The notes beneath the pieces are model-generated. The model did no database searches. It saw nothing but the letters and a program-made list of their open reading frames with translations, and had not been told where the DNA came from. A DNA stretch of 41,183 bases, taken from Opitutales bacterium. GTDB taxonomy: Bacteria; Verrucomicrobiota; Verrucomicrobiia; Opitutales; UBA953. Where the stretch lies: positions 1 through 41,183 of the forward strand of contig QYQK01000007.1 in the NCBI GenBank assembly GCA_007280935.1. The letters run 5' to 3'. Made by a program: the position numbers and the translations under genes. Each line of letters begins with the position of its first letter. Within the stretch, counting starts at the first letter, position 1. Below are positions 33,990 to 41,183 of the stretch, piece after piece.

Positions 33990-35790
33990 TCGAGCTGAGG
34001 AAGTCGCGGTGAAGTCCGGCGTACGCTCCGTTGCTGGTGAGGAGTGAATTATGGGTGCCACGTTCGACGATTTTACCGTGGTCGAGGACGAGCACTTGAT
34101 CGGCTTTACGGATGGTGCTCAAGCGATGGGCGACGACGAAGCTGGTGCGACCTTGCATCAGGCGGGCGAGGGCGAGTTGTAGGCGCGATTCCGTCAGCGT
34201 ATCCACGGCGCTGGTCGCTTCGTCGAGCACGAGGATGCGGGGGTTGGCCAGAAGTGCCCGGGCAAAGGCGACGAGTTGTTGTTGGCCCAGCGAGAGACCT
34301 CGGCCTTTTTCAGAAACCTCGGTATGGATGCCCTTGGGCAGGTCTTCAATCAGATCGAGACAGGCAAGGTCGCGGAAGGTTTGGCATACTTCTTCGTCGG
34401 TGGCATCGGGTCGGGCGGACTTGACGTTGTCGGCGATGGTGCCCGCAAAAAGGAAGTTCTGCTGGAAGACAAAACCGGTTTGCCGCCGTAAAGACGCTTG
34501 GCGGATATCCGCGAGATCGATGCCGTCCACGAGCACTTGACCGCTCAACGGCAACTGGAACTTGGCAAGCAAGCCCACGATGGTGGATTTGCCGGAGCCA
34601 GTGTGTCCGACCAGCGCAATGACCTGGCCGGGCTGGGCGACAAAGGAAATGCCATGCAGCACGGGGCGGTCCTGGATGTAGGCGAAGTGGATGTCGCGGA
34701 ACTCGACATGTCCCTTCAGGGGCGGGCAATCGCCGGCGGTGGGTTTGTCGGTCCAGGCCGGCGGGGTGTCGAGAAGGCGGAAGTAACGTTCGGCTCCGGC
34801 CATGGCCAAGGTGGCTTCGGATAGCTGAGTCCCGATGATGGTGATTGGGGCGAAGAAAAGTTCGGCAAGGAAGAAGAATGTCACCAGATCGCCGACGCCG
34901 GTACCCGTTCCTGAAAGCGCCGCCCAGCCACCTACGCCCACGAGTGCTGCGAGGAAGGCTTGGGCGTTTAGCTCCAATAATGGCAGATAAAGCGCGCTGA
35001 GGCTGGCCGTCTTGACCACGTGCCCGGCAAGGGTTTGCACCAGGCGGGTGAAGATGCCAGCATTGGTGTCTTCGCGGGCAAAGCCTTGCGTGACGCGAAT
35101 GCCTTGCACGGTTTCGGCCAAAGCGGAAGTGACCCGCGAAAAACTCTCTTGTTGCACCCGCGAGGCGTGCAGGATCTTACCGCGGAAAAAGCCGTGGACG
35201 AGCAAGAGGCACGGCACGAGCGCGAGGAGTACCAGGAAAAGCTGGGGGTTCACCCAGAGCATCAGGGCGGCAGCGCAAGTCATCTGGCCCAAAGAGACGA
35301 CAGTGATGAAAAAGTTGTTTTGAATCCCGTTCCGCATCGCTTCGATGTCGGAAATCATCCGGCTGATCAGGCTGCCATGGCGCCGTGCATGGAAAAAGGC
35401 GAGCGGTTGGGTCAGTAGTTGCTGCATCAGTTTATCGCGGAGGTCGCGGAGGACGGCTTCGCCAATCTGGTGCGCGAGACGGATGCGCCAATACAGGGCG
35501 ACTTCACCTAAGAGTACCGCAGCTGCGAAGATGATCAACCAGCGGAAAGTTTCGGCGGTATCGCCCGCCGTTACCGGGCCTTTGATGATATGGGCGACAA
35601 TCCAAGCGAGCGTCGGCAGGGCGATGGCACGGAAGGCGCAAAGCCAAAGCAAGGCATTACGCTGGCGGCGGTGGGGAGCGGTAAACGATAGGAGGCGACC
35701 AATCGTCGACCAGCGCAAGGGAAGCCGGTCGGGTTCTTCCTCGTCGGCGCGGGTGCGTTTGACCGCGATCTCTAGGCGCTCTTTACTCAT
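33982..35790 (-). CDS. ABC exporter subunit with intact catalytic Glu (heterodimer partner)
   Basis: A 602-residue type IV ABC exporter half (six-helix membrane domain then ATPase). The ATPase has Walker A GHTGSGKST, Q-loop region FVFQQNFLF, Walker B ILVLDEATS with catalytic Glu524, and H-loop VAHRLS. Its signature is LSLGQ rather than LSGGQ. The partner gene upstream overlaps by 4 bases (ATGA). In the predicted heterodimer, this subunit supplies the Walker motifs of the active site and the deviant signature of the degenerate site. An N-terminal Arg/Asp/Glu-rich stretch precedes the first helix. The substrate is unknown; lipid, drug or peptide export are all possible. Confidence 0.92.
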   Translation of the reverse strand: MSKERLEIAVKRTRADEEEPDRLPLRWSTIGRLLSFTAPHRRQRNALLWLCAFRAIALPTLAWIVAHIIKGPVTAGDTAETFRWLIIFAAAVLLGEVALYWRIRLAHQIGEAVLRDLRDKLMQQLLTQPLAFFHARRHGSLISRMISDIEAMRNGIQNNFFITVVSLGQMTCAAALMLWVNPQLFLVLLALVPCLLLVHGFFRGKILHASRVQQESFSRVTSALAETVQGIRVTQGFAREDTNAGIFTRLVQTLAGHVVKTASLSALYLPLLELNAQAFLAALVGVGGWAALSGTGTGVGDLVTFFFLAELFFAPITIIGTQLSEATLAMAGAERYFRLLDTPPAWTDKPTAGDCPPLKGHVEFRDIHFAYIQDRPVLHGISFVAQPGQVIALVGHTGSGKSTIVGLLAKFQLPLSGQVLVDGIDLADIRQASLRRQTGFVFQQNFLFAGTIADNVKSARPDATDEEVCQTFRDLACLDLIEDLPKGIHTEVSEKGRGLSLGQQQLVAFARALLANPRILVLDEATSAVDTLTESRLQLALARLMQGRTSFVVAHRLSTIRKADQVLVLDHGKIVERGTHNSLLTSNGAYAGLHRDFLSSTT

Positions 35791-37616
35791 GCGGTTTCGC
35801 CCTCCGATTGGATTAATATCGCCCGGCGATAGTGCCCGTCTTGTTCCATCAGTTCGGCGTGGGTGCCCGTCTGGATGAGGCGGCCGTGGTCGAGGACAAG
35901 GATGAGATCAGCCCGTCGAAGCGTGCTCAGACGATGGGCGACGATGAAGGTGGTGCGGCCTTCCATGGCCGATTCCATAGCCTCCATGATTTCCTTTTCG
36001 GTTTCGGGATCGATGGCCGAGGTCGGATCATCCAAGAGAAGGACCGTGGGTTCGAGCAGTAAGGCGCGGGCGATTGCGAGTCTTTGGCGTTGTCCGCCCG
36101 AGAGATTGACTCCGCCTTCGCCCAGGTGCGTTTCATAACCTTCCGGTAGGGCGATGATGAAGGCATGCGCGCCCGCGATACGTGCTGCGCGTTCGATTCG
36201 TTCCTGACTGGCGTCAGGATGTCCGAAAGCGATATTGGCGGCGATGGTGTTGGAGAAGAGAAAGTTTTCTTGAAAAACCATGCCTACTTGGCGGCGTAAT
36301 TCGGCCAGGGGGAGGGTGCGGACATCATGCCCGTCCAAAGTCACGGAGCCGGTGCGTGGGTCGTAGAATCGAGGGATCAGTGAAAGCAGTGCTGATTTTC
36401 CGGCTCCCGTGGCTCCCGCGATGGCGATTCGTTGTCCAGGCTGGGCGACGAAATTAATATCCCGCAGGACTGTGTTGTTGTCCTTGAATTCAAAGGTCAC
36501 GTTTTCAAAGCAGATCTTACCGAGAAAACGGCCCGGGGAACGAGCTCCCGGTGGCGAGGCGACGCCCGGGTCGGTATCAAGGATTTCAAAAATCCGTTTG
36601 GCACCTGCCAATGAAACTTGAGCGTTGTCGACCACCGCCGCCAGCGTCGTGACTTGTGCGGAAAATAACTGGAGGAGGCCGGCGAAGGCCACCAAGCCGG
36701 TTCCTAACGAGATCTCGCCGCACGAAACCATCCAGCCGCCATAACCGATGAGAATGGCCATCGAGAGGCGATTGAGGCCGTCGATCGTAGGCCAGAAAAG
36801 AGCGACCTCGCCGAATACTTTCCTCTTTTGGGACCGAATGGCCTGAGTCCAGCCTTTGAACCGTTCCATGATACGTGGTTCCAAGGAGAAGCCTTTGACG
36901 ACTTGGATGCCTTGGACGTTTTCAGAAAAGCCCAAGACCATCCGGTCCATCAGGTCACGATTTTCTTCATAAGCCGGCCGGACCTTGTTAGAAAACCTGA
37001 TCGCAAACCAAGCTTGGAAGGGCAGGACCGTGAGGCAGGCTAGGGTCAGGCGCCAATCCGTTCGGAACATGTAAATCGAGCAGGCGATGAGCGTGACCAC
37101 GATGATGGCCAGTTGGAGTAAGACGCCTTCGATGAAAATCCGCACCGCATGCGCATCGGAGGTGACTCGGTTGATGATTGAACCGCTGGCGTTGGAATCA
37201 AAGAACCGGAAACTAAGTTGCTGCAGCTTGGCGAAGACTTGAGCACGGAGATTGAAGACGATGCGACCGTGCAAGAAGCGTACCGAGATGAGCCCAAAAA
37301 TAAAAGCTAGGGTGGCACGGAGCAGGGCGGAGACAAGAATACCGCCGGCCAACCACCAGACGACCGAGGCTGCGGCGGTGTCTTGCGGAATAAAGAAAGG
37401 TAGATGGGGTGCGGCGACGGCTGGGTCGGCGCAATGGCGCAAGTAATCGATGGCGATACCTGCCAAGGCGAAGACTCCGACCGTCAGAAAGACCAAGACT
37501 AGCTGCAGGCCGAGCAGTTGCAGGCAATCGGCACGGTAGGACCAAGCGATACTGAGAAGCCGTCGCAGGGTTTGATCGCGACCTTCAGTTGCTGGGTGAT
37601 CGGCGTTGGCGGACAT
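35787..37616 (-). CDS. ABC exporter subunit with Walker B Asp for Glu (degenerate site)
   Basis: A 609-residue type IV ABC exporter half. The membrane domain starts near residue 30 (LQLLGLQLVLVFLTVGVFAL). The ATPase has Walker A GATGAGKSA, Q-loop FQENFLF, a canonical signature LSGGQRQR and H-loop VAHRLS. Its Walker B reads VLLLDDPTSAID, with Asp530 where the catalytic Glu belongs. This is the known mark of the degenerate subunit in heterodimeric exporters such as TmrAB, BmrCD and TM287/288. It overlaps the next gene by 4 bases, giving coupled 1:1 synthesis. It lies 43 bases after the aminotransferase gene. Confidence 0.92.
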   Translation of the reverse strand: MSANADHPATEGRDQTLRRLLSIAWSYRADCLQLLGLQLVLVFLTVGVFALAGIAIDYLRHCADPAVAAPHLPFFIPQDTAAASVVWWLAGGILVSALLRATLAFIFGLISVRFLHGRIVFNLRAQVFAKLQQLSFRFFDSNASGSIINRVTSDAHAVRIFIEGVLLQLAIIVVTLIACSIYMFRTDWRLTLACLTVLPFQAWFAIRFSNKVRPAYEENRDLMDRMVLGFSENVQGIQVVKGFSLEPRIMERFKGWTQAIRSQKRKVFGEVALFWPTIDGLNRLSMAILIGYGGWMVSCGEISLGTGLVAFAGLLQLFSAQVTTLAAVVDNAQVSLAGAKRIFEILDTDPGVASPPGARSPGRFLGKICFENVTFEFKDNNTVLRDINFVAQPGQRIAIAGATGAGKSALLSLIPRFYDPRTGSVTLDGHDVRTLPLAELRRQVGMVFQENFLFSNTIAANIAFGHPDASQERIERAARIAGAHAFIIALPEGYETHLGEGGVNLSGGQRQRLAIARALLLEPTVLLLDDPTSAIDPETEKEIMEAMESAMEGRTTFIVAHRLSTLRRADLILVLDHGRLIQTGTHAELMEQDGHYRRAILIQSEGETA

Positions 37617-37659
37617 GCGTCGTCATTCGCCTCGCCTTGGGGCGATGGCGAACGGCTCG

Positions 37660-38529
37660 TCAGCGTATCATCGTGCCTTCGTGGGACGATTTCTGGCGGA
37701 ACTCGGCGCGGATGGCGGCGGTGAGCGGGCCGGGTTTGCCCGTACCGATCATGCGTGCGTCGACTTCGACCACTGGAATGACTTCTGCAGCGGTGCCGGT
37801 GAGGAAGACTTCATCCGCGTTCCAGACGTCGTAGCGCGTGACATTCGTTTCAACCACCGGGATTTTGAGCGTCGCGGCGATTTCAAGCGCAACTTGGCGG
37901 GTGATCCCGACCAAGGCACCGGAGTATGGGGCGGGCGTGATCAGCTTGCCCTTGTGGATCAAGAAGACGTTATCGCCGGTGCATTCGGCGACATAACCCT
38001 GCTCGTTGAGCATGAGACATTCGTGGAAGCCGTGCTGCTGGGCTTCGATTTTCGCCAGAATGTTATTCAGGTAGTTAAGGGATTTGATGGCGGGCGGAAG
38101 CGCCGCGGGGCTGATCCGGCGCGTGGCGGCGGTGATGATCCGCATGCCCGTCGTGTAGAATTCTTCTGGGTATAGCTTGATGGTATCCGCGATGCAGATG
38201 ATGGATGGCTTGGGGCAATTCTTAGGGGAAAGTCCCAGGTCGCCGACGCCGCGTGAGACCACGAGGCGGATGTACCCGTCTGTCAGGTTATTACGGCGGC
38301 AAGATTCACAGACGATGTCCGAGATCTCTTGACGCGTCCAAGGCATCTGGAGGCAGATGGCCTTGGCCGACATCTCGAGACGCTCGAGGTGCTCTTCGAG
38401 TCGGAAGACGCAGCCTTGATAAAGCCGGATGCCCTCGAAGATGCCGTCGCCGTAAAGGAAGCCGTGGTCAAAGACCGAGACCTTGGCATCAGCTTTAGGA
38501 TAGAATTTTCCGTCGATGTAGACGTCCAT
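37660..38529 (-). CDS. ilvE: Class IV aminotransferase, probably branched-chain
   Basis: A 289-residue PLP enzyme of fold type IV. Recognisable parts are DHGFLYGDGIFEGIRLYQG (21-39), the PLP lysine Lys149 in AIKSLNYLNN, ECTGDNVFLI and the C-terminal FLTGTAAEVIPVVEVDAR followed by GKPGPLT. These point to IlvE rather than ADC lyase or D-amino-acid transaminase, though the last cannot be ruled out. IlvE makes Leu, Ile and Val from their 2-oxo acids. leuC and leuD are elsewhere in the window. The gene stands between a PaaK-like enzyme gene and two ABC exporter genes on the same strand, so a role outside primary metabolism is possible. A large inverted repeat lies just upstream. Confidence 0.87.
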   Translation of the reverse strand: MDVYIDGKFYPKADAKVSVFDHGFLYGDGIFEGIRLYQGCVFRLEEHLERLEMSAKAICLQMPWTRQEISDIVCESCRRNNLTDGYIRLVVSRGVGDLGLSPKNCPKPSIICIADTIKLYPEEFYTTGMRIITAATRRISPAALPPAIKSLNYLNNILAKIEAQQHGFHECLMLNEQGYVAECTGDNVFLIHKGKLITPAPYSGALVGITRQVALEIAATLKIPVVETNVTRYDVWNADEVFLTGTAAEVIPVVEVDARMIGTGKPGPLTAAIRAEFRQKSSHEGTMIR

Positions 38530-38546
38530 GAGTGTGAAAAAGCCAA

Positions 38547-38592
38547 CCTTGGCGGATTGCCTCAGGTTTTTCCAGCAGAAAGCCCGCCAAGG
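38547..38592 (-). promoter_or_regulatory. Inverted repeat with T-run in the ilvE leader
   Basis: CCTTGGCGG (38547-38555) and CCGCCAAGG (38584-38592) are perfect 9-bp inverted repeats separated by 28 bases. On the minus strand the second arm is followed by TTGGCTTTTTC, then the ilvE ATG 18 bases beyond the repeat. It can be read as a terminator for the upstream gene or as an attenuator of ilvE. The last part can also fold alone (GCCAA/TTGGC before the T-run). The role is inferred. Confidence 0.45.
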
Positions 38593-38608
38593 CCCAATCT
38601 GGCCGATA

Positions 38609-39853
38609 TTAGGCCACCCTAAGGGTTAGGCGGAATTTCCCCGAGTCTTCGGGGGCGATCAAAGGTGCGACTTGTGTCGAGATGGGGCCGCCGAGGATTT
38701 GCCCGAGCGTACGCGACAAGGCGGAGGACTGGGCGAGCAAAGCATCGCCCGGCTTCTCGGGCAAAAGCGTAAGCTCAGCGGAGCCGTCATCGGCCTGCCG
38801 AAGCTGGTAATGCGCGATGCCTGCCATGTCCGAAAAAGCCTGATCGATTTGCCGAGTCGTCACGAAGTTACCGGCAGAATTTTTCAGAGCGTCGCGCACG
38901 CGGCCGTGAATCTGGATGCCGCCGTCAATCTGTTCGGCGTAATCGCCGATTTCATAGCGGATAAGAGGAAGATACGGATTGGAAAGGGTGGTTGCCAGAA
39001 GTTGGCCGACTCTGGCGCGATTGAGGTCGACGATTTCCAGTTGCGCGGTTTCGGTGCTCGCCGTCATGGATCCATCCTTCTGCTCAATGAGTAGATGTCC
39101 GGTTTCGCTGGATCCATAGAGATTAATAATGGGTACGCCGAAGACGCGCTGCATGATGCGGCGGTGGACGAAACTGGTGTGTTCGTAGCTGGTGAGGATG
39201 AATCGCAGGGAAGGGAAGCGCAGGCCGTTTTGTTCGCAGTAAAGGGCGAACCTCGCCCCGTGGACGGGATCCACGTCAAGGAAGGTGGGTGCCCACTGCA
39301 GGGTTTCTTCGGCCATCTGTCGCATCTTATCCTCGGCGAGGGTAAAGGGGATGCGGGACTGATTTACAAAAAGCGTGGAGCCGGAGGTGCGTTGTTCGAC
39401 GTTAAGCCAGCGGGCAAAGCAGCTGACACCGCTGCACCCAGGGGTGGTGAATACGGCCCGCTTGGCGCTGGGGTTATTCTCTAAAATCGAGGCGATGAAG
39501 GGGTTTAACCGAAGCGCGCGGAGTTCTTGTTCGGCCCACCAGGCCCTGCCGAAGATCACCCGAACGCTTGCCCCGGAAGTCCCGGAAGTGCTTTCTTCCT
39601 CAATGCTTCCGGAGGCCAGTAACGTCTTGAGATCAAAGTCCGGGCGCAGGAAGCCATCGGGTGAGTTTTCCCGCAGGTCTTTCTTGGAAAGACGGGGAAG
39701 GTCGACCAGCCGCAGGTCAGGCCGCGCAAGGGCTGCTTGCCAGGCCGATGTCCTATAGAAGGGGGTCGCGTTCGCTTGCGTTCGGACGCACTCGGGTAAT
39801 TTACCTCCTTGTGTGGTAACTTCCTGGGGAGTCAGAACGGAGGGCATTAACAT
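38609..39853 (-). CDS. PaaK-like adenylate-forming enzyme
   Basis: A 414-residue protein of the phenylacetate-CoA ligase (PaaK)/ANL superfamily. The P-loop is TSGTSG (89-94). A5-type motif NLYGSSETGHL (244-254) includes Glu250. IRYEIGDYAE has the ribose-binding Asp304, and IHGRVRDALK is the hinge region. A small C-terminal domain follows. The enzyme should activate a carboxylic acid as acyl-AMP, and may transfer it to CoA or another acceptor. It is not full-length compared with typical acyl-CoA synthetases but is normal for PaaK-like proteins. Met3 is an alternative start. It heads a minus-strand run with the aminotransferase and the two exporter genes. The acid substrate cannot be predicted by eye. 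Confidence 0.8.
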   Translation of the reverse strand: MLMPSVLTPQEVTTQGGKLPECVRTQANATPFYRTSAWQAALARPDLRLVDLPRLSKKDLRENSPDGFLRPDFDLKTLLASGSIEEESTSGTSGASVRVIFGRAWWAEQELRALRLNPFIASILENNPSAKRAVFTTPGCSGVSCFARWLNVEQRTSGSTLFVNQSRIPFTLAEDKMRQMAEETLQWAPTFLDVDPVHGARFALYCEQNGLRFPSLRFILTSYEHTSFVHRRIMQRVFGVPIINLYGSSETGHLLIEQKDGSMTASTETAQLEIVDLNRARVGQLLATTLSNPYLPLIRYEIGDYAEQIDGGIQIHGRVRDALKNSAGNFVTTRQIDQAFSDMAGIAHYQLRQADDGSAELTLLPEKPGDALLAQSSALSRTLGQILGGPISTQVAPLIAPEDSGKFRLTLRVA

Positions 39854-40042
39854 GCGGATGGCTTCACCTTGGCGGGTTTAGGCTCGGAAGCAAAACCGCA
39901 GGGGATTTTGACGAAATTAATTTCTGCCAGTCGGACGGCATCCTTGGCCATTAAACGGAGGCAAATAACCATAAAATAGTTATTATGAGCGGGGTGAAGT
40001 GATGAGGGTTGAAGGCTGTTCTTGGCCTCCCTATTTAACCGC
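39854..40042. promoter_or_regulatory. Divergent intergenic region with an AT-rich inverted repeat
   Basis: 189 bases between divergent genes. AATAAC (39964-39969) and GTTATT (39979-39984) form an inverted repeat around the loop CATAAAATA, in the most AT-rich part. It could be an operator, or include a -10 element (TATTAT, 39981-39986). No convincing -35 partner was found in either direction. Confidence 0.35.
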
Positions 40043-41183
40043 ATGCGATTACCCCGTCGTTCGTTCCTGCAGAAAGCCGCTGTTGCCGCCGTCGGCTTCA
40101 CGATCATTCCCCGCCATGTCCTTGGCCGGGGCTTTATTCCGCCAAGCGAGACCTTGAACCACGTCATCGTCGGTTGTGGCGGTATCTCCAAGATGCATTC
40201 CGAGCCGCGCATGACTGGCGCCAATCGCATCATCGCCGTCTGTGACGTGGATGCGTTGCATATGAAAGACAAATATGACCGCATTCAGAAAGCGGGCGGC
40301 GGTACGCCGATGATGGCGAAAGATTTCCGCGAAGTCATCCATCTGCCCGATGTCGATGTGGTGCACGTCTGCACGCCACCGCATTGGCACGGGGTGATCG
40401 CCGCCGCCGCTGCCCGACGTGGTAAGGCGGTTTGGTCGGAGAAGCCTTTGACCCGTACGATCGGCGAAGGTCTCGCCTTGAGCCGGGTGGTTAAGCAGAC
40501 GGGCGTGCCCTTCCGCGTGAACACCTGGTTCCGCTTAAATCGCACGAATTACTATGGCATTGGTCCGGCTCGTGAGATCAAGCGTGTGGTGGCCAGCGGA
40601 GTGTTAGGCGGACCCTTGACGGTGCGTCTTGCCCCGGTGGGTGGAATCGCCTGGAAGGTGAATCTTTGGGTCGGTAAGCCGAATCTCACGCCCGAAGCTG
40701 TCCCGGCGCATTTGGACTGGGACATGTACTGCGGCCCTTCGCAGCTGATCCCTTATCACCCTCATCGCTGTCATGGTTCCTTCCGGGGTTATTGGAATTT
40801 CGACCAAGGCGGGTTGGGCGACATGGGGCAGCACTTCTTGGACCCCGTCCAATATTTCCTCGGGAAGGACAATGAATTCCCCGTTACCGTGGAAGCGGAT
40901 GCACCGACACAAGATCCGATGGCCTGCGGCGTCTGGAAGACCGTCACCCTGACTTATAAGGATGGTACGCGGATTATTTTGGAATCCGAACTGGCCGAGC
41001 GTAATCCCGAAAACGCCTTCATTGAAGGACCGAACGGTAAGCTTTTCGCCAATTTGCGTTCCGATAAGCCCGAACTGATTCGCAAGGCGGCGGAATTCCC
41101 CCTGCCTGAATATCAAGAAGATGATTTCGACCTTTGCGCCCGCGAGAAGCGACCTTTCGGTTACGGCGTCAACGAGGCTTTCC
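40043..41183 (+). CDS. Tat-exported Gfo/Idh/MocA oxidoreductase (partial, runs off the window)
   Basis: The frame opens at ATG 40043 and is open to the right edge (380 codons visible). A twin-arginine signal is at residues 5-9 (RRSFL), followed by an Ala/Val-rich core. The nucleotide-binding strand VIVGCGGIS is at 41-49, CTPPHWH at 110-116 and SEKP at 132-135. A later segment GGLGDMGQHFLDPVQYFLG belongs to the C-terminal domain and includes the conserved Asp and His. Such Tat-exported oxidoreductases are a feature of Planctomycetota and Verrucomicrobiota and are thought to carry bound NAD(P) into the periplasm; substrate unknown. This copy differs from the cytoplasmic member at the left end of the window. 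Confidence 0.88.
   Translation, partial: MRLPRRSFLQKAAVAAVGFTIIPRHVLGRGFIPPSETLNHVIVGCGGISKMHSEPRMTGANRIIAVCDVDALHMKDKYDRIQKAGGGTPMMAKDFREVIHLPDVDVVHVCTPPHWHGVIAAAAARRGKAVWSEKPLTRTIGEGLALSRVVKQTGVPFRVNTWFRLNRTNYYGIGPAREIKRVVASGVLGGPLTVRLAPVGGIAWKVNLWVGKPNLTPEAVPAHLDWDMYCGPSQLIPYHPHRCHGSFRGYWNFDQGGLGDMGQHFLDPVQYFLGKDNEFPVTVEADAPTQDPMACGVWKTVTLTYKDGTRIILESELAERNPENAFIEGPNGKLFANLRSDKPELIRKAAEFPLPEYQEDDFDLCAREKRPFGYGVNEAF

Noticed and set aside
1-41183. Mobile element, phage, CRISPR or defence system
   Set aside because: No transposase, integrase, recombinase, phage gene, regularly spaced repeat or Cas-like or restriction-type protein was recognised on either strand.

Overview
The window is a gene-dense, GC-rich chromosomal segment with no phage, insertion sequence, CRISPR array or rRNA. 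It most resembles a free-living heterotrophic member of the PVC group, probably Verrucomicrobiota (Opitutae-like). The grounds are a DUF1592/DUF1552 secreted pair, a ThuA-like protein, Gfo/Idh/MocA oxidoreductases (one Tat-exported), a sulfatase tail, a phosphotransacetylase split into two genes, and an EF-P with an unusual tip. Planctomycetota is less likely but cannot be excluded from sequence alone. Almost no gene has a convincing Shine-Dalgarno sequence.

Layout. 1-1.8 kb: sulfatase C-terminus, Gfo/Idh/MocA oxidoreductase and gluconokinase, closed by a terminator shared with the opposing ThuA gene. 1.85-4.5 kb (minus): secreted ThuA-like protein and YifB/ComM-type ATPase. 4.6-8.5 kb (plus): haem-binding DUF1592 protein and Tat-exported DUF1552 protein. 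8.66-10.56 kb: nagB-nagA, amino-sugar catabolism, behind a leader with repeats. 10.8-14.1 kb: large DUF2339 membrane protein and an amidohydrolase. 14.1-17.9 kb (minus): secreted M60-type metallopeptidase, then pta and a separate DRTGG/P-loop gene. 17.95-21.3 kb: purU (minus), diverging from leuC, an unknown 98-residue gene and leuD.

21.4-25.7 kb is a minus-strand housekeeping block (pyrH, frr, sucC, sucD, with efp further upstream) interrupted by one plus-strand tRNA-Gln(TTG). 25.85-30.7 kb is the least understood part: a secreted hypothetical protein, an ABCG-like half transporter, a membrane-anchored 129-residue protein and a 640-residue secreted helical protein. 30.7-34 kb: YycJ-like metallo-hydrolase, glgC and a translationally coupled membrane protein. 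34-39.9 kb (minus): a PaaK-like adenylate-forming enzyme, a class IV aminotransferase and two ABC exporter subunits whose sequence differences predict a heterodimer with one degenerate ATP site. The window ends inside a Tat-exported Gfo/Idh/MocA oxidoreductase.

Together the genes suggest an organism that degrades glycans and glycoproteins (sulfatase, M60 peptidase, NagA/NagB, oxidoreductases), can interconvert acetyl-CoA and acetyl phosphate, and stores glycogen. No clearly new defence or mobile system was seen. The best candidates for undescribed biology are the 26.6-30.7 kb transporter module, the gene between leuC and leuD, the EF-P tip, and the ligase-aminotransferase-exporter run.
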